Of a stretch of 64,000 nt of DNA, positions 32,756-41,480 are shown in pieces. The position numbers and the translations under genes were made by a program. Location of the stretch: NCBI GenBank assembly GCA_963807085.1, contig CAWEBB010000022.1:1-64000 (forward strand), read 5' to 3'. The notes beneath the pieces are model-generated. The model was not told where the DNA came from and did no database searches. It saw nothing but the letters and a program-made list of their open reading frames with translations. Position 1 is the first letter of the stretch, and every line of letters begins with the position of its first letter. This DNA comes from JACKII01 sp963807085. Lineage in GTDB: Bacteria; Pseudomonadota; Alphaproteobacteria; Bin95.

Positions 32756-33871
32756 ATGAGCCGTCCAGAAACCAGCCGTCCAGACACGACCATCACCAAT
32801 GCCACGGTCACGCTGCTGAAAATGCCGTTCGCCGAGCAGCCCAAGCTTTCGGCCAATTTCACCCGCGACCGCGAGGTGCTGGTGCTGGAAGTCGAAACTA
32901 GGGCCGGGCATGTGGGCCTCGGCTACCAGCTTTTCCTGCGGGACGGCTATCGCACCGTCAAGGCCTGCCTCGAGGAACAATACCTGCCTCACATTATCGG
33001 GCGCGACGCGACTGAGGTGGAGGGGCTGTGGCGCGAGATGTACATGGGCTCGATCGCCGACGGCCGCATGGGCGCGAACCTCTATGCCATCAGCGCGATC
33101 GACGTGGCACTCTGGGATCTGGTAGGCCAGGCGGCCGGGCTGCCGCTGCACCGGCTCTGGGGCAATGTGCGGACGGAGGTGCCGGCCTATGGCTCCGGCT
33201 GCTGGCGCGGGCTCGGCGGCGACGGCATGGCGGAAAAGGCGCAACGCTTCGTCTCCCAGGGTTTCAAGGCCATCAAGATGCAGGTGGGCCATATCTGGAG
33301 CGATGCGGAGGACGTGGCCAACGTCGCCCTGATGCGCGACACGGTCGGCTCCGAGATCGATATCATGGTCGACGTCAACATGGCCTGGACGGCGGACAAG
33401 GCCATCATCATGGGCCACAGGCTGGAGGAACAGGGCATCTATTGGCTGGAGGAGCCGGTGATCCCCATGGACTTCGCCGGCTACCGCCGCATCGCCAAGG
33501 CATTGACCCGCACCCGCGTCGTCGGCGGCGAGAGCCACTTTACCCGCTATGACCTGCAACCCTTCTTCGAAGACCCCTGCTGCCCGATCCTGCAGCCGGA
33601 CGTGGTGCGCGGCGGCCTGACCGAACTGCGCAAGATTGCGGTGCTCGCCGATACCTGGGGTCTGAAGATCGCGCCGCACCTGTATCCGGAGCTGATGATC
33701 CATCTCTGCGCCTCCATCCCGAACGCGGAAATCCTGGAGGACATGGGCCTGATGGACGGAATGTTCATCGATGCGCCAGAGGCCGTGGGTGGCATGGTGA
33801 CCGCGCCGGAGACGCCAGGCCACGGCCTGAAGATCCGGCCGGAGATCATGACGGACGCGAAAGTCGCCTGA
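32756..33871 (+). CDS. Enolase-superfamily protein (mandelate racemase/muconate lactonizing type)
   Basis: A 371-residue enolase-superfamily enzyme. The N-terminal cap has AEQPKLSANFTRDREVLVLE; the barrel has FKAIKMQVGHIW (Lys at the general base strand), DIMVDVNMAW (metal Asp with Asn), YWLEEPVIPMD (metal Glu), VVGGESHFT (metal Glu) and IAPHLYPELMIHL (His). These suggest an acid-sugar dehydratase or racemase. Start is MSRPETSRPD at 32756, chosen over an in-frame codon at 32723 because the upstream residues are not conserved. It sits between the membrane protein and the heparinase-type gene, so it may process sugars released from the polymer; this is inference. Confidence 0.88.
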   Translation: MSRPETSRPDTTITNATVTLLKMPFAEQPKLSANFTRDREVLVLEVETRAGHVGLGYQLFLRDGYRTVKACLEEQYLPHIIGRDATEVEGLWREMYMGSIADGRMGANLYAISAIDVALWDLVGQAAGLPLHRLWGNVRTEVPAYGSGCWRGLGGDGMAEKAQRFVSQGFKAIKMQVGHIWSDAEDVANVALMRDTVGSEIDIMVDVNMAWTADKAIIMGHRLEEQGIYWLEEPVIPMDFAGYRRIAKALTRTRVVGGESHFTRYDLQPFFEDPCCPILQPDVVRGGLTELRKIAVLADTWGLKIAPHLYPELMIHLCASIPNAEILEDMGLMDGMFIDAPEAVGGMVTAPETPGHGLKIRPEIMTDAKVA

Positions 33872-33956
33872 CGGGCGTCCTTAACGCCAAATTAACAGTC
33901 CGCGCTGCACCTTCCCTCGGCTGTTTCAATGGCCGTAAAGAGGGAGGGAGCGGCGG

Positions 33957-35648
33957 ATGGCGGTGGCGGAGCGGCTGCGCGAGGCGGGCCGGACCTGGCG
34001 TACGGTCAAGCACCTGACGCCGGAGCAATGGGCGTATCGCGCGCGCAATCGCGGTGCCCGCTCGCTGATCGCGGTCCTGCCCGTGCGCTTCGACACCTGG
34101 TTGGAGCGTCAGGCCGGAAAACTGCCGCTGCCCCGGCCCCGGATGGGCGGCGCGGATATCGTGTTGGCGCATCAGTCCTATCTGCATGGGCCGCATTTGC
34201 AAGCAATGCGGGCGGGGCGCTTCACCTTCATCAATCGCACGGTCGATCTGGGCGAGTGGCCCCGGCTGGATTGGCGCGTCAACCTGGGCGAAGCGAACAA
34301 CCCGCTCTGGCGGATGAACCTTTCCTATTTCGGCTATCTGGTGCCGATGCTGGCGGGCGGCGAGCGCCAAGCTTTACGGGATGCGGCCGCGCTGGTCGCG
34401 GATTTCGAGGAAAATTGCGGCCCGGCTGCCCCCGGCGCGTTGCGAGACGCCTGGACCGCCTTTGCCGCCAGCTTCCGGGTGATCCATCTGCTGGCCGCCT
34501 GGACGCTCTATCGCCAGGCAAACGGCCCGCCCGAACCGGAGGCGGAGCGGGTACTGGCCCGTCATATCCGCCGCTGCGCCGCCTATACCTACCACCTCCG
34601 CGAGGCCGAGCTGGGCTTCAACCACATGCTCAAAAATCTGGTGGCGCTGGCCGTGTTCGAGGGCTGCACGGACCGCGCTTCCCCTTGGTGCGATTGGCTG
34701 GCGCGCGCCTTGCCCGAATGCGCCGAAAGCCAGTTCCTGGCCGATGGCGGACATGTGGAGCGCTCGCCCATGTATCAGGGGCTCGCCTTGCAGGACTTGC
34801 GCATAGCCGCCGCCAGCTGGCAACCGGCCGCACTGGGGCTAGCGCCGCTCATCGGGCGGGTGCGTGAGGCGCTCTCCGTCATGCTGCATCCGGACGGCGA
34901 GATCGGACTGTTCAATGACGCCTGGATTGGCGAGGCGCCGCCACCAAGCCAGCATCAGGCGGAGCCGGCGCATGCCGGAAAGCAAATGCTGCCACAAACC
35001 GGCTATGGCCGGCTCGCCGGGGATGGCGACTGCGTGCTGTTCGATGCGGGGCCGGTTGGTCCGGATGCGAATCCCGGCCATGCCCATGCAGACTTCCTGT
35101 CCTTCGAGCTCTCGGTCGGCGGTGTCCGCACGGTGGTGGACACGGGCACGCCCACCTATACGGCGGGAGACCTGCGCAACGCCTGCCGCGCCGCCCGCGG
35201 CCACAATGGTCCCCGCCTGGATGGGTTGGAGCCGATGGAGGGCTGGGCCTCGTTTCGCGTCGGCGCCCGGGGAACCGCCTGGTTTGTGCAGCGCGACGCC
35301 TGGGAGGGGCTCGCGCCGCTGTGGCTCGCCGGCATGGCGGACGGATATGAAAAAGGCGCCGGTGTCACCGTCGGGCGCTGGCTGGGCCTGTGGCCCGGCC
35401 GCCAGTTGCTGGTGGTGGATTGCTGGAGCCGGCCCCATCCCGCCGCGCATTCGGACTTGCTGCTGGCAGACGCCGTCCAAGTCGAGGTCATTGCGGGAAC
35501 GCTCATGACCCGGGAGGCAGACCGGCATTGGCCGCGCTTCGGCGTGGCCGAGCCTGCGAACTCGCTTCTCGCTGATGCCCGAAGGTTCGACCCTGGCCTT
35601 CTGCCTGCGCTGGGGCGAGCCGGTGGCCGATACTGCGGCCATCGCTGA
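33957..35648 (+). CDS. Heparinase II/III-like polysaccharide lyase, probable C-terminal frameshift
   Basis: 563 residues as read. The N-terminal alpha-toroid has FTFINRTVDLGEW, WRMNLSYFGYL and NHMLKNLVALAVF. The heparinase II/III beta-sandwich has HAHADFLSFELSVGGVRTVV, DTGTPTY and RAARGHNGPRLDG. Such proteins occur in envelope glycan loci and are thought to cleave uronate-containing polymer. No signal peptide is evident. The last 30 residues (ARRFDPGLLPALGRAG) look wrong. Removing one T at about 35561 gives FSLMPEGSTLAFCLRWGEPV and a stop at 35728-35730, overlapping the convergent gene by 46 bases. AGGGAGGG precedes the ATG. Confidence 0.85.
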   Translation: MAVAERLREAGRTWRTVKHLTPEQWAYRARNRGARSLIAVLPVRFDTWLERQAGKLPLPRPRMGGADIVLAHQSYLHGPHLQAMRAGRFTFINRTVDLGEWPRLDWRVNLGEANNPLWRMNLSYFGYLVPMLAGGERQALRDAAALVADFEENCGPAAPGALRDAWTAFAASFRVIHLLAAWTLYRQANGPPEPEAERVLARHIRRCAAYTYHLREAELGFNHMLKNLVALAVFEGCTDRASPWCDWLARALPECAESQFLADGGHVERSPMYQGLALQDLRIAAASWQPAALGLAPLIGRVREALSVMLHPDGEIGLFNDAWIGEAPPPSQHQAEPAHAGKQMLPQTGYGRLAGDGDCVLFDAGPVGPDANPGHAHADFLSFELSVGGVRTVVDTGTPTYTAGDLRNACRAARGHNGPRLDGLEPMEGWASFRVGARGTAWFVQRDAWEGLAPLWLAGMADGYEKGAGVTVGRWLGLWPGRQLLVVDCWSRPHPAAHSDLLLADAVQVEVIAGTLMTREADRHWPRFGVAEPANSLLADARRFDPGLLPALGRAGGRYCGHR

Positions 35649-35683
35649 GCGAGCCGCCGCCGTGCTCACCCGGCAACCTGGCG

Positions 35684-36976
35684 TTAGCCACACCTCTCGC
35701 GGCGCCAAGCGGCGGCGGCGGCGCCGCTGATCAGCGCGAACCCGCCCCAGAAGCGCGGATCGTTGATGCCGCCGATCTGCGTCAGATAGCCGAGCAACCC
35801 CGCCGCCGCGAAGGGCCAATAGGGGCCGCAGGCAAAGCGCCAGAAGCGGATCAGCACCGCCGCGAACAACAGGCTGCCGAGGCACCCCAGCTGGATCAGG
35901 CCGATTAAGACGCCGTTGTTGCCGAGCGGCGCGTTGGTGCCGAGCAAGGCGGTCAAGTCCAGGTTCATGCTTTGGGCGGCGGCGATGGCGTAAGGGATGC
36001 CGCTTTCCTTTGCGCCAAAGCCCAGGCCGAACAACGGATGGTCGGCCCAGGCGCGGTGGAGCACCTCCCAGGGCAGCAGTACGCGGATGATAAACGAGCC
36101 GTCCCGGCCGCTCGCGATATGAGCCAGCCGGTCAGGGAACAGCGTCTGGGCGGCCAGCAGTGCGCCGACGGCGGCGATCAACCCGGCGAGCGCCAGCATG
36201 ACAACCCAGCCGTTCCGGCGCATGCGGCAGAGGTCCGCGGCCAAGGCGGCGGGCAAGGCCACCATCACGCCCGGGCTCTTTATCAGCAGAACACCAGCGG
36301 CAAGCAGCAGATAGAAAGCGGGCACGCGCCAACGGCCGCCGACGGTGGCGTACCAGATCAGCAGCGCCAAAACGAACCCCTTCGCAACATGGGACGGCTC
36401 GCTGGTAAAGAGCTTGGCGCGCACGGCGCCGTAGATCAGTTGGTCGCGCAGGTCCTCGGCGTAGACGATTTCCGCCGGAAACAGGAAGGCGCGCACCGGG
36501 TCTGAAACCGCGCCCAGGCCGGCGAACCGCTCCGCCGCCACACCGGCGAGGATCAGCAGTACCGCCGCCAACGCGACCTTGGCCATGGTGTCGGCTGCGA
36601 GATGGCGGAGCGCTGCCATGACGCCGAGCGCCATCGGCAGGCTGGCCAGAAAGACGGCGTAGGAGGTGGCGTAATCGCCGGCAAACGCGCGCAGCGCCGC
36701 GTCTTCATAAAAGGCCGGATTCAATACCAGACTGGCCAACGTCACCGCGATGACCGCCCCCCCAAACTGCAGGTCGCCAATGCGCAGCCGCCCCAAATAC
36801 CAGGCGAGCAGGCCCCAACCGCCGACGATTGCGCCGGCGGCAGGCAGGCGCAAGCCGGACGATATCGGCAGATCAGCGTACAGGTAATAGCCGAGAGCGA
36901 ACAGCAGCAGCAGCAGGCTGGGCGTCATAGCCGGGTGCAACGCCGGCCGCGCCTGGTGCACCGTTGCCTCGCTCAC
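35684..36976 (-). CDS. O-antigen ligase/polymerase-like membrane protein
   Basis: About 430 residues with ten or more hydrophobic spans. The signature loop WADHPLFGLGFGAKESGIPY near the C-terminal third resembles the Wzy/WaaL periplasmic loop (PLFGxGxG). Further spans include LLFALGYYLYADL, VLAALLLILAGVA-type stretches and LIGLIQLGCLGSLLFAAVLI. It would polymerise or ligate lipid-linked glycan units in the periplasm. The GTG at 36976 overlaps the upstream GT4 stop (GTGA); an ATG at 36928 is an alternative that begins just before the first span. Confidence 0.82.
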   Translation of the reverse strand: MSEATVHQARPALHPAMTPSLLLLLFALGYYLYADLPISSGLRLPAAGAIVGGWGLLAWYLGRLRIGDLQFGGAVIAVTLASLVLNPAFYEDAALRAFAGDYATSYAVFLASLPMALGVMAALRHLAADTMAKVALAAVLLILAGVAAERFAGLGAVSDPVRAFLFPAEIVYAEDLRDQLIYGAVRAKLFTSEPSHVAKGFVLALLIWYATVGGRWRVPAFYLLLAAGVLLIKSPGVMVALPAALAADLCRMRRNGWVVMLALAGLIAAVGALLAAQTLFPDRLAHIASGRDGSFIIRVLLPWEVLHRAWADHPLFGLGFGAKESGIPYAIAAAQSMNLDLTALLGTNAPLGNNGVLIGLIQLGCLGSLLFAAVLIRFWRFACGPYWPFAAAGLLGYLTQIGGINDPRFWGGFALISGAAAAAWRRERCG

Positions 36977-38439
36977 AGGCGGCCCGCTGAAGCCGGGCCG
37001 GTGGGGCCGGCGTTCCAGGGCACCTCCGGCTCGGCCGCTGCGAATTCGGCAGGCACCGCGTCCGGCGAGCCGTAACCGCCGGTGGCCGGGGCGGGGGCAT
37101 GCAATGGGATGGGCCGCGGGTAGCGGATGGTGGCGTCGATCGCCTGCTCGAGTTTCGAAAACCACGCCTCCCAGCTCCAGCCGTTTTCGACGAAAGCGCG
37201 GGCAGCGCGGCCCAGGCTCTCCCGCTCTCCCGGGTGTTCCAGCAGGTCCACAATCTGTTCGGCGAACGCTTCCGGCCGGTCTGCCAGGCGCAGCACGCGG
37301 TTGGGCGGGGCGCCGATACCTTCGTTCGCGGCGCTGGTCGCCACCACCGCCTTGCCGGCGCGGAAATAGTCCAGCAGTTTGTTCTGCATGCCGGCCGCCG
37401 CGCGTACCGGGCTAATGCACACGCTCGCCTGCGCCAGATGCGGCAGCGGGTCCGCGATCTCTCCCACCACCTCGATACCGTCGCGGCCATGCAAGGCCCG
37501 GATGGACTGTCTCGGCCGCCGCCCGGCGATCCGGAAGCGCGCACTCGGCCGCTGTCGCCGGACCAGTGGCCAGACCTTGGAGACGAACCAATGCACGCCT
37601 TCGACGTTGGTGTTCGTTGCCAACACGCCGAGGAACATGACCGTGTTGCCGTCATCCGCCAGTTCCGGCGGCGGCGTGCTCATGTCGCTGCCGTGCGGCA
37701 GCAGCAGCGCGTTGTCGATCGGCGGCAGGCGGGCGGCGGCGCAGGCGGCCTGTACGGCGGCCAGATCTGCGGGTCCGACAAAGACAGAGCGATTGAAGTG
37801 CCGCCAGATCGTCGCCTCGTAACGCCGGATGTGCAGGGCCTCCAACCGATAGAGCGCCCGTTCCCAGCTCGATCGGAAGTTGGCCAGCATCCGCGCGATG
37901 TTCAGGGTCTGCGAAACCTGCACCGCCAGGATCGCCGGCGCGTCGAGCCCGCCCCGGGCCAATTCCGCGCTGCGGATATAGTAGACATAGACGGCGTCGA
38001 AGCGGTGGGCGCCTGCCCGCACCGCCCGACGTTGGGCACGGTCGGAAAAATAGCCGACCTGCAATGGCTTCCCGCGCAGCCAGCCGGCGGCCGCGCCCAG
38101 AATTGCCCGCCAGCGGGGGCGCCGGAACAGATGAACAGCGGCGCAATGCCGTTTGAGCCATGCAAGGGCCTCCGGCTCTGGCGGCGAGCGCCCCTTCAAC
38201 GCGAACAACTCCACCTGATGACCGCGCGCGGAGAGATAGGCGATCCAATGGGCGACCGTCATCTGATCCGCGCGGGTCATCGGCAGCGGCAGGCGGCTGG
38301 TGACAACGGCCAGGCGCAGCGGCTCGGCCGCAGGCTCGACCCGCATGGGCGCCGGCAGAGCCAATGGCCGGGGCTGGCCCGGCGTCCCGGCCGTCGGGCG
38401 ATCGTGCTGCCGGTGCCGGGTTAACCATTTGGTCATCAT
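36973..38439 (-). CDS. Glycosyltransferase family 4 (Wsc/XrtA-type layout)
   Basis: A 488-residue GT-B protein. The acceptor domain begins LRLAVVTSRLPLPMTRADQM, with YVYYIRSAELA and RYEATIWRHF. The donor domain has NTVMFLGVLATNTNVEGVHW, EVVGEIADPLPHLAQASV, and the sugar-binding motif SPVRAAAGMQNKLLDYFRAG with TSAANEGIGA. The long proline-rich C-terminus after residue 440 is unusual. The first 38 residues are basic and proline-rich, and the true start could be further in. It is first in the minus-strand pair with the ligase-like gene and lies downstream of the repeat at 38446. Confidence 0.9.
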   Translation of the reverse strand: MMTKWLTRHRQHDRPTAGTPGQPRPLALPAPMRVEPAAEPLRLAVVTSRLPLPMTRADQMTVAHWIAYLSARGHQVELFALKGRSPPEPEALAWLKRHCAAVHLFRRPRWRAILGAAAGWLRGKPLQVGYFSDRAQRRAVRAGAHRFDAVYVYYIRSAELARGGLDAPAILAVQVSQTLNIARMLANFRSSWERALYRLEALHIRRYEATIWRHFNRSVFVGPADLAAVQAACAAARLPPIDNALLLPHGSDMSTPPPELADDGNTVMFLGVLATNTNVEGVHWFVSKVWPLVRRQRPSARFRIAGRRPRQSIRALHGRDGIEVVGEIADPLPHLAQASVCISPVRAAAGMQNKLLDYFRAGKAVVATSAANEGIGAPPNRVLRLADRPEAFAEQIVDLLEHPGERESLGRAARAFVENGWSWEAWFSKLEQAIDATIRYPRPIPLHAPAPATGGYGSPDAVPAEFAAAEPEVPWNAGPTGPASAGRL

Positions 38440-38445
38440 TTTGTT

Positions 38446-38503
38446 CCCAAATCAGCGGGCCCAAATCAGCGGGGGCCAGATCAGCCGACCCCAAATCAGC
38501 GGG
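38446..38503. repeat. Four-copy short tandem repeat CCCAAATCAGCGGG
   Basis: CCCAAATCAGCGGG occurs exactly at 38446, 38460 and 38490, and a diverged copy (GGCCAGATCAGCCGA) at about 38475, so the period is 14-15 bases. The array fills the space between the divergent GT4 and the two-domain dehydrogenase. Spacing too close to one and a half helical turns suggests either binding sites for a regulator or replication slippage. Confidence 0.7.
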
Positions 38504-38548
38504 CATGGCGCAAGCCACATCCTTTGGTTTCGAAATGATGACAACCGA

Positions 38549-40721
38549 TGGTTAACGAACCGTTGAGACAGATCGTGCAAATCCCCGCGGCGGCGGCGTT
38601 CGGTTGGTCGCGGCGCCGGCGCCGCAAATTGCCGACGGGCATCTGCTGGTTGCCGTGCGCGCCTCACTGGTATCCGCCGGTACCGAACGGATGGTGACGG
38701 CGTTCGCCGAGAAGTCTCTGCTGGCGAAGGCACGGGCCCGGCCGGACCTGGTGCAGCAGGTACGGGCAAAGATACAGCGCGACGGCCTGCGCGCCACCTG
38801 GGCCGCGGTCAATGCGCGGCTGGACGACCCCTTGCCGCTCGGCTATTCCGCCGCGGGTGAGGTGTTGGAGGTGGGCGCGGGCCTGGAAGGTCGGTTCCGC
38901 CCCGGCGACCGGGTGGCGATTGGCGGCGCGGGCGCGGCCAATCACGCAGAGGTCGATCTGGTGCCCGGCAACCTGGCAGCAAAACTACCCGCAAACGTGC
39001 CGTTCGAGCAGGGATGTTTCGCCACCCTGGGCGCCATTGCCCTGCACAGTGTCCGCCTGGTGCGCCCGCAACTGGGCGAATGGGTCGGCATCGTCGGCAC
39101 CGGGCTGGTGGGATTGCTGGCGGTGCAATTTGCCCGCAACGCCGGCGCTCGGGTCTTCGCCTTCGACTATGACCGGGCGCGGTTGGCGCTGGCGAAAGAA
39201 CTGGCCGCCGAACGCGTCTGGTGCCTGGCCGACGGCGATCCGGCGGCCGCTGTTTCGGAAGCCACCGAGAGCCTGGGCTGCGACGCGGTCGTCCTGGCGG
39301 CGGCGACCGACAAGCCGGAACCCTTCGAGACCGCCGCCGCCATCGCCCGCGACCGGGCGGTTGTGTGCATGGTCGGTATCAGCGGGACCGCGTTTCCCTA
39401 TCGCGCTTTCATGCACAAGGAACTTTCGATCGTCGTCGCCCGCTCCTATGGGCCTGGGCGCTACGATCCGGACTATGAGCGCCGCGGCATGGCCTATCCG
39501 GAAGGCTATGTGCGCTGGACCGAAACGGAGAACCTGAAGACCGTGGTGCGGTTGTTGGGGGAGCTGCGGCTTGACGTTGAGTGCCTGACCACGCATCGCA
39601 TAGCGTTTGCCGAGGCGGCATCGGCCTACCGGATGATGGCGGAGCGACGCGAACCGCACCTGGGCATTGTGCTCGACTATCCGGCGCGAGATATTGCGGC
39701 GGAGGCACCGCGTCGGCCCGTCCCCCTGCCGGTGACGCGCCGCAGCCCGGGCGCGTGCGTTATTGGCGTGCTGGGCGCCGGGCGGTTCGCACGAACCATC
39801 ATGCTGCCGCGCCTGGCGAAACTGCCGGATGTGCGCCTGAAGACCGTGGCATCGGCACGGGGGCTGACCGCGGAAATGGCGCGCGGCCGGTTTGGCTTCG
39901 AACAGTGTGCCAGCGATGCGGCGGCGGTGCTGGACGATCCGGAGATCAACGCGGTTCTGGTGTTCACGCCGCACGGCACGCACGCACAGTTTGGGGCAGA
40001 CGCGCTCGCTGCCGGCAAGTCCGTCTATGTGGAGAAGCCGCTGGCGCTCAGCCGGGCGCAATTGGACCAGGTGCAGGCAGCGCGCGAGGCTAGCGAAGGT
40101 TTTCTGCAAGTCGGCTTCAACCGCCGGTTTGCGCCGCTCGCCCAGGAACTTGTCCGACGGCTGTCGGCGCTGGAGGGGCGGCGGCAGATCGTTATCCGCG
40201 TCAACGCCGGAGCGGCGGACCCTGATTCTTGGGAAGCCGACCCGGAGCAGGGTAGCGGGCGGCTGCTGGGCGAGGCCTGCCACTTCGTCGACCTGGCCCA
40301 GTTTCTGGCGGGCGCACCTATCGTGGCGGTGCAGGCGGCCGCCGCCGCTGCCGGAGGGTCCGGCGCGCCGGCGGAGGATTTCAGCGCGCACATGGAGTTC
40401 TGCGACGGCAGCCTGGCGACCATCGCCTACACCACCTTTGGCGATACCGCATACAGCAAGGAGAGCGTCGAGGTGTTCAGCGCCGGGCAGACGTTCTGCA
40501 TCGACGATTTTCGGGCGCTTTCCGTGGTTCGAAACGGCAAGACACGCCGCCAGCGGGGCAGGCAGGACAAGGGGCACGCCGCGGCATTGGCGGCCTTTGC
40601 TGACGCGGTGCGCGCAGGCGGCGCCGCTCCGGTGGCGGAGGAAGCGGTTTTCGCCTCGTCGCTTGCCACTCTTGCGCTGCGGGAATCGCTGCAAAGCGAC
40701 GGGCGAATCTCGCTGGCGTAG
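38549..40721 (+). pseudogene. Two-domain dehydrogenase (MDR plus Gfo/Idh/MocA), frameshifted at the start
   Basis: The frame from 38604 gives about 705 residues. Residues 1-360 are a medium-chain dehydrogenase-like domain (SLVSAGTERMVTAFAEK, GDRVAIGGAGAANHAE, GIVGTGLVGLLAVQFA). Residues about 385-700 are a Gfo/Idh/MocA domain (IGVLGAGRFARTIMLPRL, YVEKPLALSRAQLDQV, GFNRRFAPLAQE). The family normally starts MRQIVQN-like. Upstream in another frame, MVNEPLRQIVQ starts at 38549. Adding one A in CAAAT (38579-38583) joins it as QIVQNPRGGGVRLVAAPAPQ. So a single-base loss or read error is likely. Such fusions accompany heparinase genes in polysaccharide loci and may oxidise or reduce nucleotide sugars; the substrate is unknown. 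Confidence 0.82.
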
Positions 40722-40793
40722 CGAGCCATCGCTTGCCGCGGACGGTGGCGGCCGCTAGGGTTCGCCCGATCAATTTCGCAGCAAGGAATCACG

Positions 40794-41330
40794 ATGAAGA
40801 AGACAGTCGCGGCGGCCGCGGGCGCAGGTATGACGGCGGGCGGCGCCCAGGTGGCGGGGCCCGAAGACACGCTCGTTATGGAGCTGCCCACCGGTACCGT
40901 CATCATCGAGATGCGGCCCGATCTGGCGCCGAACCATGTCGCCCGCATCAGGGAGCTGACGCGCCAGGGCTTTTACGACGGCGTGAAGTTCCATCGCGTC
41001 ATCGATGGCTTCATGGCCCAGACCGGCGACCCGCGCGGCGACGGTACCGGCGGGTCCGGCCAGAACATCGACGCCGAATTCACCAATACGCCGTTCGAGC
41101 GGGGCACGGTCGGCATGGCCCGTGCGCAAAGCCCGAACAGCGGCGACAGCCAGTTTTATATCATGCTCGCCCGCTCGCCGCACCTGGATGGCCAGTACAC
41201 GGTCTGGGGCCAGGTGACGGAAGGCATGGATCACGTGGACCGAATCAAAAAGGGCGCTTCCGCCATGAACGGCACTGTTCAGGATCCTGACACGATCATC
41301 AGCATGAAGGTGCAAGCGGACGTGAAGTAA
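40794..41330 (+). CDS. Peptidyl-prolyl cis-trans isomerase, cyclophilin type
   Basis: A 178-residue protein. The cyclophilin core runs from TLVMELPTGTVIIEMRPDLA, with FHRVIDGFMAQTGDPRGDG (active-site Arg and substrate Gln/Phe) and MARAQSPNSGDSQFYIMLA. The short N-terminal MKKTVAAAAGAGMTAGGAQVAG looks like a weak signal or periplasmic leader but lacks a clear hydrophobic core. It isomerises X-Pro bonds to help folding. It is convergent with the LLM oxidoreductase; a perfect hairpin lies between the two stops. Confidence 0.93.
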   Translation: MKKTVAAAAGAGMTAGGAQVAGPEDTLVMELPTGTVIIEMRPDLAPNHVARIRELTRQGFYDGVKFHRVIDGFMAQTGDPRGDGTGGSGQNIDAEFTNTPFERGTVGMARAQSPNSGDSQFYIMLARSPHLDGQYTVWGQVTEGMDHVDRIKKGASAMNGTVQDPDTIISMKVQADVK

Positions 41331-41431
41331 GGACCAAACTCCTGCCTCATCCCGCGTAGAGCCGAGAGCACGTACCAAAGGAGCGGCCTGGAGCCCTTCC
41401 GTCACATGTGTTTGCCTTGTTTCCTTCTGTT

Positions 41432-41452
41432 GCCCTGGACGTGATCCAGGGC
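41432..41452. terminator. Bidirectional hairpin between convergent genes
   Basis: GCCCTGGA and TCCAGGGC form a perfect 8-bp stem around CGTGA. It lies between the stops of the cyclophilin (41330) and the LLM oxidoreductase (41481), where it could terminate both. No T-run is present. The sequence type is also reminiscent of short intergenic palindromes dispersed in alphaproteobacteria. Confidence 0.55.
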
Positions 41453-41480
41453 GACGGTAAAGAGGCTCGAAAGACGACGG

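Noticed and set aside
38446..38503. CRISPR array
   Set aside because: The repeat unit is 14-15 bases with no spacers between copies and no cas genes nearby; it is a simple tandem repeat.
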